In this document: positions 21,449-32,842 of the stretch, in pieces
Layout: each line of letters begins with the position of its first letter
Numbering within the stretch: position 1 is the first letter of the stretch
Source of the DNA: Aspidapion aeneum
Taxonomy: Eukaryota; Arthropoda; Insecta; Coleoptera; Brentidae
Direction: 5' to 3'
NCBI GenBank assembly: GCA_963576565.1
Contig: OY755040.1
Location: forward strand, 21,187,543-21,251,542
Length of the DNA: 64,000 bases
Notes under the pieces: model-generated
Told to the model about the DNA's origin: nothing
Databases searched by the model: none
The model's input: the letters and a program-made list of their open reading frames with translations, nothing else
Program-made: the position numbers and the translations under genes

Positions 21449-22852
21449 GATTTCCGTACTCCGTCAAACTTCACGAAATTTTGGTTTGTTGTAGACTGAA
21501 CCTTTCTTATCAAAAGTTCTCAGGGGCCCAACTCAAATTAATGACCAGTTTTTGAAATACAGGGTGTTGAAAGTGATAATGTCCTAGAAGCATAATGGCT
21601 CTTTTGACGGCTTTGCCAAACATATGCGCAATGTTACTATTTCATGTATTTACGATTTATTAATTTCTTTTAATCTATATCTTTAAAACCGTATAGGGTG
21701 TTTAAGTAAATATTATTCGAAAGTGTTAATGAGAAACAAGCGTTATTGTGTTTTAGGTTGAACCTTTTGTATCAAAAGTTCTTATGGACCCAACCTAAAT
21801 TAATTACCAGGTTTTAAAATACAAGGTGTTGAAAGTGATAATGTCCAAGAAGCATTATAGCTTTTTAGAAGTGTTTTGCAAATATATACGCAATGTTACT
21901 ATTACACACATTTACGATTTATTCTTTATTTTTATCTGTACCCGTAAAACATTATATACAGGGTGTTTAAGTAAATATTACTCGAAGGTTTTATTGAGAA
22001 ACAAGCTTTAGTATGTTGTAGACTTATGATGGGCCCACGTAAATTAATTTCCAGTTTTTGAAATACAGAGTGTTGAGTAATAATGTACAAAAAACATAAT
22101 AGCTCTTTAGACGGAGTTTCCAAACATATACGAAATGTTACTATTACGTATAGAGAGAGTAGTTATTAGTTTTTTAATGGTTCTTGACTTATTATGTATT
22201 TAATACAGGGTGTTTCGGCAAATGTAATTTAAATAATATTAAAAAATATTTAAGCGTTTTGTACATCTGTACCGTGCCCTGTAAAAAGCTATAATGCTTG
22301 TTTCTCAGTAAAAATTTTGACTAATATTTATTAAAACACCCTGTGGATAATGTTTTATTGGTACAGATTAAAAATAATAAATAAATCGTAAATATATGAA
22401 ACAGTAAAATTGCATAAGTGTTTGGAAAATCCGTCTAAAGATAATTCGTCTTGGACATTATTACTTTTATCACCCTCTATTTTATAAACTGGACATTAAT
22501 TTAAGTTGGGCCCATAAAACTTTTTATACGAAAGATTCAATCTAAAACACACTAACGCTTGTTTCTCATTATCACTTTCGAATAATATTTACTTAAACAC
22601 CCTGTAGAGAATGTTTTAAAGGTACAGATTAAAAATAATAAATAAATCGTAAATACATGTAATAGTAACATTGAGCATATGTTTGGAAAAGCCGGCTAAA
22701 GAGCCATATGCTTCTTGGACATTATCACTTTTAACACCCTGTATTTCAAAAACTGGTCATTAATTTGAGTTGGGCCCCTGAGAACTTTTGATAAGAAAGG
22801 TACAATCTACAACATACCAAAACTTCATGGAGTTTGACGGATTACAGAAATC
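21449..22852. repeat. 1.4-kb palindrome with tandemly repeated arms (foldback-like)
   Basis: The outer ends GATTTCCGTACTCCGTCAAAC and its counterpart near 22832-22852 are inverted. Each arm consists of ~245-262-bp tandem units marked by 'ggcccaac', 'acagggtgtt', 'gtgataatgtcc' and 'gtttaagtaaatatta'. Forward units carry 'gcataatggctc'-type markers at about 21591, 21853 and 22097; inverted units carry the complement at about 22698 and 22436. The centre is near 22150-22250. Terminal inverted repeats built of tandem repeats are the hallmark of Foldback/Galileo-type elements, but similarity to those families was not tested. Confidence 0.75.
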
Positions 22853-22900
22853 CCATTAGAGGTGTGCCTGATTCTTTTCACACGCTATGTGATGTACAAA

Positions 22901-23070
22901 CAGTGGCGTATATAGGAACAAGTTTCGGGGGGACCCGAGACAGTTTCGAGGGGGGCCGAGACCTCATAAGGTCGTATTTTATGCTATTTTATGTTTGTAT
23001 TCATGAAATAGGTGGAAAATATCTAAAAAAAATCTTAGCTTCGTGGGGGGCCGGGGCAAGGCAAGTATAT
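22901..23070 (+). repeat. G-rich CAGTGGCGTATATAGG element, copy 2
   Basis: It starts CAGTGGCGTATATAGG, with G-runs around 'gacccgagacagtttcg', then 'gtattcatgaaataggtgga' and a closing 'ggggggccggggcaagg'. The same order occurs inverted at 27226-27393. Confidence 0.6.
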
Positions 23071-23303
23071 CGCTTTTAAGCTACTGTACGAGTGAAACTT
23101 TCAGAAATCAGCTTTAAATGTGTATCGAAAAAAATGGCCGCCACATGGACTCTGTAAATTTCAAAATTTAATAAAAACCAATGGTATAGAATAGAGTTTC
23201 AGTAGAAAAAAAAATCTAAATAGCATTTACAATGGCGTTTTTAATGTGGGAGATCATTATGCCGGACCTGTATATAAATATAGTGAAATAAACTATGTTT
23301 TTC

Positions 23304-23423
23304 CAAGCGCGGATTCGAGGTGGGGTAACGTGGTAATTACTCCCCCCTTGAAAAAAGTTTAATAAAAAAATATCGTCGATTATAACCCTTCCCCCCTTTG
23401 ATTTTGACCTAGATCCGCGCTTG
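23304..23423. repeat. 120-bp MITE with CAAGCGCGGAT ends
   Basis: CAAGCGCGGAT at the left is inverted at the right as ATCCGCGCTTG. A possible short TTTTC direct repeat flanks it. The interior is AT-rich with C/G runs. Confidence 0.5.
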
Positions 23424-23689
23424 TTTTCTAAATATTAAAATTTAAAACTAAACATTTTAAACTCTGTCCTGGTTCAAATCACACACTATATATTTAACTT
23501 AAATTTCGTCTTTCTTCAAAGTTAGCCAGTTTTTAGGGCGAAATATTTTTAGCCACTCATCCAATGGTTTCGTTTGGGAAGGCAATGGCGCTTGCTAACA
23601 TAGTCTTCGCACCCACCAAGATTGGCTTAAGAACTTTCTATATTCACTACTTAGGTGTCGTCGGTCCAATAAACCGATTTGTCTATATG

Positions 23690-24015
23690 GGTTCCATGTT
23701 CCAACCGCGGTTCCAACATTCATTTACTACTATGTCGGTTTAGAACGTTTTTCTACATTGTCCGATGCCTATTCTCCACCTCCTCCGATCCTGACAATCA
23801 TCTTCTGTCAGGTTTTTTTGACTCATTTATCTTTGCTATTCCAGTTTAGGACGCCCTCTTTTTCTGCGCCCTATTGGTTGCCATTCTAGGACCTGCTTTG
23901 ATAATCTTTCTTCGTTCATGTGTTGTACATGGCAGTTCCATATCAGTTGTCTTTTAGTGATTCTTTCTTTTATGATCTCATTTTTTATGATCTGTTCTAG
24001 ATTGTTTTCTTTTCT
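23690..24015 (-). pseudogene. LINE family A, copy 2: C-terminal ORF end and 3' tail
   Basis: On the minus strand the frame gives ENNLEQIIKNEIIKERITKR, QLIWNCHVQHMNEERLSKQV and LEWQPIGRRKRGRPKLE. This matches the C-terminus at 45517-45816 with substitutions (the usual WYGHV is WNCHV here) and a deletion between IIKER and ITKR. Past a frameshift the copy keeps the 3' UTR block ('tgtccgatgc', 'atgtcggttt') and ends in a TAG/GTA repeat (ttactacta on the plus strand). Everything upstream of the C-terminus is missing. Confidence 0.75.
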
Positions 24016-24079
24016 TTTCAATTTCTTAAGCGATGGATCGCCCCCATCAAAACGCACAAAATACCGATTGGTCATAATT

Positions 24080-24620
24080 TAGCAAAACACACCATAAAAA
24101 TTAAGGTAAAAAGTCGAGAAATAACGAAAAATTGCATCCACAAACGAAAAATGTAAAATGAAATTACATATTTTTATCTATTTTGCTAAAGTCAATGTCA
24201 GTCATAATCAAAAACAAATTGTCAAAATATACCAAGAGTAGCGGTTAATATATATTGCGACAGCGCAGAACTCTGTCCATAATATTTTTATACAAGGGGT
24301 GACGGTCCGTAATCAGCGCCTCTCGAACTTCGTATTCCGCACTAATGTATACAGGGGGTATGTATAACACTATTATGAAAATACCGGGGTGCTTTCCTTA
24401 CTATAAATAATTAGTTTACTGTGGTTGTAGCTCAAAGCAAAATTCAAATGCTACATTATTCTTTTAGTAGACAGCACAAATAAAAACAATGCCTGTTTAA
24501 ATTTACCTGCTAAACAAAAAATATGGCTAACGTGAAAGGAAAGTCCAAAATTGTAAAATGATGGGATATTTGTACTTTAAAAAATTCAATATATCGATGT
24601 CCTAACACACTAACTCTTTA
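24080..24620. other. Spacer with second copy of the 20.78-kb repeat
   Basis: It contains the 32-bp match at 24314-24345 to 20779-20810 (30/32). Nothing coding is seen. Confidence 0.4.
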
Positions 24621-24623
24621 TTA

Positions 24624-25260
24624 AGCGGGGTCTACACATAACGTTTTGCCTGACATTTTACTTGATCAGGTAAAACGGATCAGGCAAAACCTTTCGTGTA
24701 GACAATAAAACGTACGTTTTGCCTGAACTAAACAGGACTGAAGTCGAACCTGTTGAACTGATCGGTAGAGGCTTTGTTTCTGGTAAAACGTCAGTTTTCG
24801 CGGCATTTCTTGTGGTAGTTCATACAATTTTAATTCCTTTCGAGTGCAACTTAGAAGTTGGTATACGAAACGTCCGACATTAGATAAGATAATTTTTTAG
24901 GAAATCAAAGAGGTTATTGTCTTCCTCTACTAATTTTTAATTTGTTTTAGACAAATAGTCCAGACATGTTTCGTAAGCAGAAGCTTACATCTTCAGGGGA
25001 CATTACCAAACTAAATCAGTACAACATTTTGAAAAACTTGTTAAAAAACTATATGTAGCTACTGAAACGGTTAAGTCATAGATATTTAAAACAAAAAACA
25101 TCATGGACAAAAGCAGTGCTTCCTCCATGGTGTATCAAAAACTGATCTAAAAACGTACGTTAAAACTATTAAGTATGTACGCTAGTCTTTCAACCGTCAT
25201 ACTTGACCCTATTGACTGACAGGCAAGACGTAAGGTAAAATGTTATGCCTAGACCGGGCT
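24624..25260. mobile_element. 637-bp Harbinger-like MITE with TTA duplication
   Basis: AGCGGGGTCTA at the left and TAGACCGGGCT at the right are inverted (10/11). TTA flanks both sides (24621-24623, 25261-25263). Subterminal GTTTTGCCTGA/TCAGGCAAAAC motifs recur in both orientations near the left end. No transposase is encoded. Confidence 0.7.
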
Positions 25261-25263
25261 TTA

Positions 25264-25748
25264 CAGTTGTTATCAAGAATAACTGATATCAAGTGGTTAC
25301 AATGTTTGGAGTTTCTTGCCGATATCTTCTCAAGCTTTATTGAATTAAACTTATCACTTCAGTGAACTTCTCTCCCAGTTATCTTACTACATTACAAGAT
25401 CCAGGCTATGTTAAATAAAATACAGGTATGGGAATCTTGTCTAACTAGAGGAGTGACTGAGTACTTTCCTACACTGCATAATTTTGTGTCCGAGTCAAAG
25501 AGTCCATTATTAGCAAAAATCACTTCTGATAGGGTTTTCGAAGTATGTTCTTACAAAAACCGACTTAAGAAATAAAAGAAATAAACTTAATCCCGAAGCA
25601 GATGTGCGAATACAACTTTCAAACATTGAACCCGATATTGAGAAAGTTGTCAAACAAACAGGCCCATGCACCTCATTAAGTTTAAAAAAAATATAACAAA
25701 ATGTTTTTAATACTTATTTTAGTGTTTTTACTGTTTTCGAGTTATTAA
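25264..25748. other. Unassigned spacer
   Basis: I could support no coding motif or repeat pair here. Confidence 0.4.
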
Positions 25749-26112
25749 TACAGGGTGTTTCCTACATTCCGACAAACTTTATCGCCAAGTTTGGGGTAAT
25801 ATAACAAGTCGATTTATGCAAAAAAATGTAATAAAAATCTTACAGAAAAGGAGAAAAATTTAAAAAAAAAAAGGAAGTTTATTCTTAAAAAGCTGTTTAA
25901 AATTGTCTACATTGACTTGAATGCACGTTTGGCTGTTTGAAATCAAATTTTAAACAATAAAAAAAAACTTTTGTTTAAAAAAGCATGTTAGTTATTAAAA
26001 TCTAAAAATTTTTTTTTTCAATTTTCTTTTGATTTTTTTTTATTAATCAACTTCTTGTATTATCCCGAACTTGGGATTAAAGTTTATCGGAATAATTGTA
26101 AAACACCCTCTA
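25749..26112. mobile_element. 364-bp palindromic MITE (TACAGGGTG family)
   Basis: The left end TACAGGGTGTTTCCTACATTC pairs with the right end, where AAACACCCTCTA closes the element. Arms include CCGACAAACTTTATC against GATTAAAGTTTATCGG. The centre is AT-rich. It resembles the 7711-8380 element in terminal motif only. Confidence 0.6.
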
Positions 26113-27012
26113 TATTACGTACCTACTTAGTTTTACATTATTTTACTAAACCAAGCATTATGTCTTATATTTAAGCACTTGAGGTAGGGGTTCCCTAGAA
26201 AAAAAAAGCAAGCTTTAGGGTTCCCCACTCTACAAAAGTTTGAGAACCACTTATATAGGAGATATATGTGAGCGAAACCACAAATATAGCAAATATCTTT
26301 TTTGATACCTAATAATTCTATATGAAACTGTTTTTTGCTTTCCCTCTAAAGTTGCCATCGTTCAGTTACGCCATCGATATTAAGGATTCCACTAAGAATT
26401 CTGCAGGGTCGTATGTCAGGATCGTACGAGAGCGTTGTGCGATTTGATTGAAATTTTGGCACAGTCACATACTATACTTCATTGAAGTATGTTCTTTGCA
26501 TTAAGTTTTGTCACATCAGAGTGGCCTAATTTTATTAGCATCTCTCGCGATGTGTGTAATTAAGAACCATCCTCCAACAGAAAACTATATATTTTTTTAA
26601 AAGATTTTTATAAAAAATTGCAATAAAAACAAAAATAATTCTTTATTAAATCGTGGCGCAATTTTTAAAGATACCCATCAAATAAATGGAAAACGCAAAA
26701 AAATTGATATCAAGATATCGAGATACCCCACCCCTCCTTAAATGAAATTCCGTGGTCCACCTCTGAACCCAAGATCATAACGAAAACATTCTAAATAAAA
26801 AAAAAATCAAGTTCGCGAAAATGGTAATCCGTAAAAAGAATTAAGATAAAATTAAAGCCAAGTTCTCCAATACAAATTTTAAAATGAAAGGTTCTTACTA
26901 GTTTGGAATTGTTTTTTTAAACTTTGCTACTACAGCCAAACTTCTTTATATATTCAATTTACCACTGTACCCAAGAGTCATTTGCAGCCGTAATTGCACG
27001 GGCCCCCCCCCG
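26113..27012. other. Unassigned AT-rich region
   Basis: Nothing coding is seen. A short perfect-looking palindrome (catacttcattgaagtatg type, near 26469-26491) is the only local structure. Confidence 0.35.
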
Positions 27013-27225
27013 CAGTAGCGGATCCAGGGGGGGGCACTAGGGGCACTTGCCCCCCCCCCCCCCGAGAATTTTTTGAATATACAAAAATTGAGTAAAAAGT
27101 AATGTTTTTGCTAATAAAAACTCAAAATTTTTGCCTGCGGCGCATGAAAGTGTCTATTGTAACCGAACCGAACCGAACCGAAACCCCCCCCCCCCCCCCG
27201 AGAAGCACCTCTGGATCCGCCCTTG
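27013..27225. repeat. 213-bp element with (GC)GGATCCAG ends and poly-C tracts
   Basis: CAGTAGCGGATCCAG at the left is inverted at the right as CTGGATCCGCCCTTG. Inside are C-runs up to 18 and four CCGAA repeats. The CAGTRGCGG start suggests a hAT-like MITE. It abuts the next G-rich element directly. Confidence 0.55.
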
Positions 27226-27393
27226 CCTCCCCGAAGCTAAGACTTTTTTAGATATTTTCCACATATTTCATGAATACAAACATAAAATAGTAAAAAATAC
27301 GGCCTCATGAGGTCTTGGGCCCCCCCCCCCTCCCCGAAACTGTCTAAACTGTCTCGGCCCCCCCTCCGTAACTTTTTTCTATATACGTCACTG
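27226..27393 (-). repeat. G-rich CAGTGGCG-type element, copy 3 (inverted)
   Basis: This is the reverse complement of the order seen at 22901-23070: 'cttgcctccccgaagctaag', then 'tttttagatattttccacat', then 'atatacgtcactg' at the right end. The C-run lengths differ from copy 2. Confidence 0.6.
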
Positions 27394-27569
27394 GTAATAG
27401 CCAAATTTAGAAAAACATTTCCAAATTAGTAACTTTCAATTTGAAATTTGTATTGGAAAATTTGGGTTTCCTTTTATCACAATTCTTTTGACGGAATACC
27501 ATTTTTGCGTACTTGGCTCTTTCTTTACATGAAATGTTTTTGTAATGATTTCACTTTTATTTATTTAAA

Positions 27570-28230
27570 TTTTAAAGTAGTAAAATATGCGGATAATTTT
27601 TTTCTCATGGTTTTATCATAGGTACTATCAGACTTCAAAAGCTCAGCTCTCTAGCGTTTCTGGAAGTGCACAATGTTACTTTTATATAACTTTACATATT
27701 TTATAGGGGAGATAAGAAAATAATATTATAGTTCATATCAATCTTCCAAAGGTCAGCTCTCTAGCGTTTCTGGAAGTGTGCAACATTTACATAACTTTGC
27801 ATTGATAGGGAAGGGAAGTAAATTAAAATTTTGTGGTTTTTTATTTTTTCTGTAGTTTTATCATAGTTCCTATCGGTTTTCCAAAGCTCAGATCTTTGGC
27901 GTTTCTTGAAGTGGGCAAGGGTACTTTTACACAACCATTTATAGGGGAGGGAAGCAAATTAAAATTTTGGGGTTTTTAAATATTTTATTACAGTTTTATC
28001 ATAGTTCCTATCAGTCTGCCAAAGCTTAGCATTCTAGCCCTTCTGGAAGTACGCAATGTTTCTTTTACATAACTTTACATGTATAGGGTAGGGTAGTAAA
28101 TTAGAATTTTGGAATTTCTTGATTTTTTCCAAGGGTCTGGTCATCATTTCTATCAGTTTGCCAAATTTCAGCTTTGTAGCATGTCTGGAAGTACAGTAGA
28201 ATTTTGATGATCTATACATAAGTGTGTGAG
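27570..28230. repeat. Five-unit degenerate tandem array, 110-141-bp period
   Basis: The phrase 'gctcagctctctagcgtttc' and variants begins at 27641, 27751, 27886, 28024 and about 28165. Spacings are 110, 135, 138 and 141 bp. Units also share 'tttctggaagtg', 'ttttacataactttacat', 'tataggggag' and 'agtaaattaaaatttt'. The first spacing is short because one unit lost part of its AT-rich section. It is non-coding and may be satellite-like or the inside of a larger element. Confidence 0.75.
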
Positions 28231-28959
28231 TGAGTGGCAATTTCGACGTTTTATGAAATTTTGTAACTACTTTACTACTTTACGGAAGTCCATGAAACTT
28301 GGAAGGGTTGTTAACTTTAGATTTTTAGATAGCTCAAATATGGGTTGAAATTTTTCAAGAAAATATGGTACAGTAGTTTGCGCGAACCTGGCGCGTGTCC
28401 CCAGATAAAAGACAGTCATGCTAACTGTTGCCCCAATATTTTTTAGCAAAAATGTTGCTGTAAAAACTAAATTTTACATTCTGTGTTGAGAATTGATAGA
28501 CAATATTAGGCAACCAATCATGATTGGAAAAAGCTAATACCTCTGTGCTATGTTAGCTATTATTTTCGAAGGCTACACGATTTGACAGTGTCGCTGTTTG
28601 TCTGCAATTTTTTCGATTGAAAAAAATAATCTTTCGTGATTGATTGATTGCAAAATGCGAAAATAATGTTCCGGATAGAGGAAAACAATGGGATTCACTA
28701 AAATACGAATAGCCGTGTCATCATGGAGAATATGATAGATTGGTTTGATTGAAATTTTAGGTTGCCAGCCGTTTAATTTATGCAGGGATTGAATAAGTTT
28801 CGGACCAAATGTTTTTTTGTTTTCAACCCAAACACTTGTGCCCTAGTTATTTAAAAACAAACCCAATAAAAAATAGGTCGTGTGTTTTCAACATAGATAG
28901 ATATAAGGTAAATTAGCTATTACCGCGCTATTTTCGATACCTTTGTGTTTGAACTCAAA
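28231..28959. other. Unassigned spacer
   Basis: I saw no coding motif. The first 200 bp may be a diverged continuation of the tandem array. Confidence 0.35.
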
Positions 28960-28961
28960 TA

Positions 28962-30167
28962 CAGTGAAGTCCGCTTATAACGAACCCGTTTATACCGAAC
29001 TTCTGGTTGATACGAACCTTTTTTCTTTATACGAAACGTCATCCATAAATACTCATGTATTGTCTTACTGGTTATAACGATCCCGCTTATAGCGAACTTC
29101 CGGATATAGCAAACCTAATTTTAATAATCTAGAATATGTATTTTTCTTTTAAAACGAACTTTATATAAGCAGATAATGGGCGTTTTCACACTAGACGATA
29201 CGGCAACGACACGAATAGGTTGCAAAGACATGCACAAGACCCAGAATATGATCACGAGTATGAATTCGATAATGATATCAAAACGAATTTTATACTTCAC
29301 ACAAAGGTATGTGTGCCTAACTTGCGTCAGAAGGAGAAGGAAGAGTTGATTTTGGTTGTTTTCCTACTTACACAAGGTTGCATCTCTAGATGTACGTTTC
29401 TGTGTATTTCACGTCATCAGTAGAGAACAGCAAACCCAGGTAAGCCAATTTTAACCAAAATCATGCTAAAATGATATGCTTGATTTAGTAGAAGAACAAG
29501 CTAAGAGAAAAATGTGTGACTTGGACTTTAACGATTATGTGACTATTGATAAAGACATTGTAGCAAGAGAAACGTTGACTGATGAGCAAATTGTAATTTC
29601 TCCGTAACCTCAAACATGGTTTCAAGTGATAATGACGAAGATAATGATGATCCTGTTCAAGATAATTCTGTTGAAGTCACTAAGGTTTATGTTCCAATCA
29701 TTCGTGAAATAGAAAACAAAATTTCGGAAACTCGTAATTCTTTGGAATCACGCCAAGTTCCTGATAAAATATGAGCATCATTTTGTAACCTTGAAAGCTA
29801 TATAAACAGGGAATATTTTTCCAGTAGAAATGTACAAACAAAAATTATGGATTTCATAATAAAAAAAAAAAAGATTTAGGCTTCTTTTATGTATGTATTA
29901 CATACCACCATATTATGTACTTTACATATTTCTATGTATAACAATAATAATAAACATCTTTATTTGTATGTATTCCGCCTTTTTTTCAAAATATAAAAAT
30001 TTATAGTATTTTTTGTAATATTTTTAGTTTCCTTATTCTTGGATACTATTAAAAAAAGAAACACAAAAAATTAAACAAAATTTATTTATTACTGTTTATA
30101 ACGAACCTCGGATATAATGAACCGTATTTAGTTAATTTTTGAGGTTTGTTATATCCGGACTTCACTG
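28962..30167 (+). mobile_element. pogo/Tigger-like transposon, internally deleted (1.2 kb)
   Basis: CAGTGAAGTCC at the left end and GGACTTCACTG at the right end are exact inverted repeats flanked by TA (28960-28961, 30168-30169), the Tc1/mariner-superfamily target. Subterminal repeats of the type 'ttataacgaac' occur near both ends. A C-terminal transposase remnant inside supports the pogo/Tigger branch. Confidence 0.85.
29482..29879 (+). pseudogene. Tigger/pogo transposase C-terminal remnant
   Basis: The frame reads DLVEEQAKRKMCDLDFNDYV, then TIDKDIVARETLTDEQIV. This matches the 'F.dyv.vDddv.t...LTDeeIv' stretch that follows the DDE domain in Tigger-type transposases. After a frameshift, an acidic run (SDNDEDNDDPVQDNSVEV) and IREIENKISETRNSLESRQV follow. 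A last piece, SRNVQTKIMDFI, matches the family's C-terminal 'kQtkItdFF'. The DNA-binding CENP-B-like domain and the DDE core are missing, so no active enzyme is possible. The flanking inverted repeats are intact, and the copy could have moved only with enzyme from elsewhere. Confidence 0.65.
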
Positions 30168-30778
30168 TATTGAGATAATATAGGGTCTGTTAGGGCTTTA
30201 TTTAGTTTGTTTAATAATCTAGTGTATTTTGTGTAGGAATATGTTAAAATGTTTACTATAGGTTTAGATTTTTTACAAATACTAAAAAGTATTAAGAAAA
30301 ACAGGTTTTTTTAGTACTGCCTCTCCTAAAAATTATTGGATAAATACCGCCCTATGGTTTACACCGCCCTATATCTTTATTTCATTGCAATGAGATAACC
30401 AAATGTATTATTTCAAATTTTGTTGATAAAGTGAAACAAAAAATTATTGTAAAGTGTGTGCGAAAATTAGCTTAATAAAATCATTTAAATCAAAGTTGAC
30501 ATGTAAAGTAGAGAGAGAGAGAGGGTAGAACACAAACACACATATTTTGCACAAGAATAAAGTACCCTTATTTGAATAAATAAATAAAATTGCTCTAAAT
30601 AAAGTTATAAGGTCTTACAATAATTCTTATTTATCTTAATGAGTAAAAAGTTGCTACGGTTTGATAAACTTTTATTGATTAATCAAAAATATAACATATT
30701 CTATCAAAGTCAGTTAACAAACAATAAACTGTACATTTTATTAAAATATATACAGTTAAAAATGCTATGAATATACAG
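30168..30778. other. AT-rich stretch with a (GA)n run
   Basis: A GA microsatellite lies at about 30511-30524. The 3' LTR of the BEL/Pao remnant that follows would be expected here on the minus strand, but I could not define it. Confidence 0.35.
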
Positions 30779-31200
30779 TTACAAATCTCCAGCCTCCAAG
30801 TAAAATAATTGTGTAACAGGACGAATTAAATTTCCATTTGTTGTCTTAATTTGTACTGCTCGAACGTCTTTTGGTATAGCTAGCACGTCGCCGATTTTAA
30901 GAGGTGTGATATCACTGGAAAACCATTTTGGTCGCTACCTCAAGTTAGAAATATAATGGGTTATCCATCGTTTCCAAAATACTTGTGCCAAGGCTTGGTA
31001 ATAACGCCAATGCTTTTTTTCAAACATGTCTGTGAATCCAACATTACTAGGGTAATTTTCTAGGTTGGGTGAATCAGTCAGGAAATGCTAGGTGTTAAAG
31101 CTTCTGAGTCGTCTCCCGGGTTTTCTGTAGGTCAGAGGTCTACAATTTACAATCGATTCAGGTTCTAATAAAAATTTGTAGAAAGTTTTGTCCACAGTTT
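30779..31200 (-). pseudogene. BEL/Pao Pol C-terminus (end of integrase, DUF5641-like)
   Basis: Read on the minus strand: FLLEPESIVNCRPLTYRKPG (31195 to 31135), then after a shift SEALTP and HFLTDSPNLENYPSNVGFTD. Next come KHWRYYQALAQVFWKRWITH and SNLR, one stop, then RPKWFSSDITPLKIGDVLAI. It ends VRAVQIKTTNGNLIRPVTQL with a stop at 30779-30781. This is the well-known BEL/Pao order 'ExILNSRPLT...LTPxHFL...qWrxxQxLAxxFWxRW...lkvGDlVlI...VrxvxvkTxxGxxxRPVxkL'. It has two or more shifts and an internal stop, and the catalytic integrase core is not recognisable upstream. It is a separate, older copy from the element at 1-1679. Confidence 0.8.
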
Positions 31201-31689
31201 TGGTATCATTTAACGTAAATTTTAAAATCTGTTTGATGGACTGAACTAATCTTTACCATACATGTTTTATTTCTATATGGTAATTTTGAGCTGAAGGTAA
31301 AATAATTGGATATTTGAGAGGGTTGGATCCGGCACAAAAATTATCTATTATCAATGTTCTGGTTAACAGGGCAGTAAAGAAATCTTATATCGAATCTCGG
31401 ACCAGGAATTAAGACTTTTTACATCTGTTCGTCTCTCAAACAAATTTCATCATAAAGTTAAGAAACAGCCCATTGAAATTTAGACTTTGCAACAAATTCT
31501 TAATCTAAGTATTTTCGAGAATGATACTTCTCTGGCAACTGCAATACTTCCTTGCAAAAACATAACATCCAAGCCAGATTTTCTACATGATCCAAAATCT
31601 CTCAACATTCAAGATCCTATGTAGCAGTAGCCAAAAAATATCTAAATGCGTCAGCAGTTTCCGAATCACGAAACTGAGCATCCGACAAA
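31201..31689. other. Probable further BEL/Pao debris, not resolvable
   Basis: Upstream on the minus strand of the integrase remnant, no clear protein motif could be read in any frame. Confidence 0.3.
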
Positions 31690-31800
31690 TTAAACCAGTT
31701 TTTACTTAAAAACGGTTAGAGATACTTTCTAATCGAAACGTCGGCGTCGGTCGGGTTCAAAATAAATAAAGAAAAAGAAAGTCCGAAATTTAGTTTCTAC
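31690..31800 (+). repeat. Penelope-like element 3' tail, degraded
   Basis: 'cggttagagatactttcta' followed by 'cgaaacgtcg', 'aaaataaataaag' and 'gtccgaaatttagtttcta' parallels the 3' end at 47550-47626, which follows a recognisable Penelope endonuclease. No coding remnant could be read upstream. Confidence 0.55.
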
Positions 31801-32840
31801 TCAATCATTGTCCACGAGTTTCAAACAAAAAAATTAAATCTGCTTTAGATGCACTTTTAGGAAGACAATGAGATGATCGAGGAAACATCAGCGAGTCTGA
31901 GTAGCACTTGTAGTAAGTTCGAGTAGTTCAAAGCAGATGCAACCCAAAATGCATACACCTATAAGTTCAGTGAAACCTTAATTGAGAAGGCAAACTTTTT
32001 TATTTCATTGTTAAATGTCGTAATTATTTTCAGTTTTTGATAGAGCTTTTTATGTGTGCATAATGAGTCCGTTCCATCATCACATTCGACATACATTCAT
32101 AAAACAGTACGAGAAATCTAAATGCGTGCGCAATATAAAACAGAAACGGTTTAAAAACTGTTTTGGTTAGATGAAACGACCAAATAACTAGTCCAGAAAA
32201 TGAATGCTGTTGGCGCATTGATCGATTTACTTCACTCTTGTGCTCATATGCAAGAGAGTTAAATTGACCAAAGGAAAAAGTAGGTTTCGCAGTCTGAATC
32301 GAAGGCAAAGCATGAACTGGAGAGCTTTAAATTAAAGTTGCACACAGAAAAGAGGGATTTGTGCATTACTTTGCGAAATTGTATATTGTATGTAAAATTT
32401 ATTTAAAAAAGTACGGCCACACTAGTTTTATTTCTTATACATTTTTTTGTAAAATTAGAATTATCGGAATACATTTTTAATTTTATTGTTTAAAATGCAG
32501 GTTTAATTTGCTTTATATTCATAAAATATAAACCACTACAGACTGCCTAATAAGCTATATACAAAAATTGAAACTAACTTGCATTAGCACATATTTTCGG
32601 GCCAAACTTGTGAAAAAACTTTTTTTTTGTAATGTCACAAGTTTTATGTGAATTTTATATATTTATTTATTTGTATTTTGTAATTTGATTTTTACTAAAT
32701 ATTCGTGAAATTACCTACATATTATAGAAAGCCTCAATATTCACAAAATTTTTGGGATTTTATTCATTTTTAGGACGTATAGATCGTAATACTTTTAAGA
32801 AGTTAGAAAAATCACATTTTGTAGCTTGTACTTTGGTAGT
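31801..32840. other. Unassigned AT-rich region
   Basis: I saw no supported coding or repeat structure. Confidence 0.4.
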
Positions 32841-32842
32841 TA

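Noticed and set aside
20779..24345. A single element bounded by the two 32-bp repeats at 20.78 and 24.31 kb
   Set aside because: The repeats are in direct orientation with unrelated neighbours, so they are better read as two dispersed copies than as ends of one unit.
27570..28230. CRISPR-like regularly spaced repeats
   Set aside because: Units are long, diverged and AT-rich in a eukaryotic context without cas genes; it is an ordinary tandem array.
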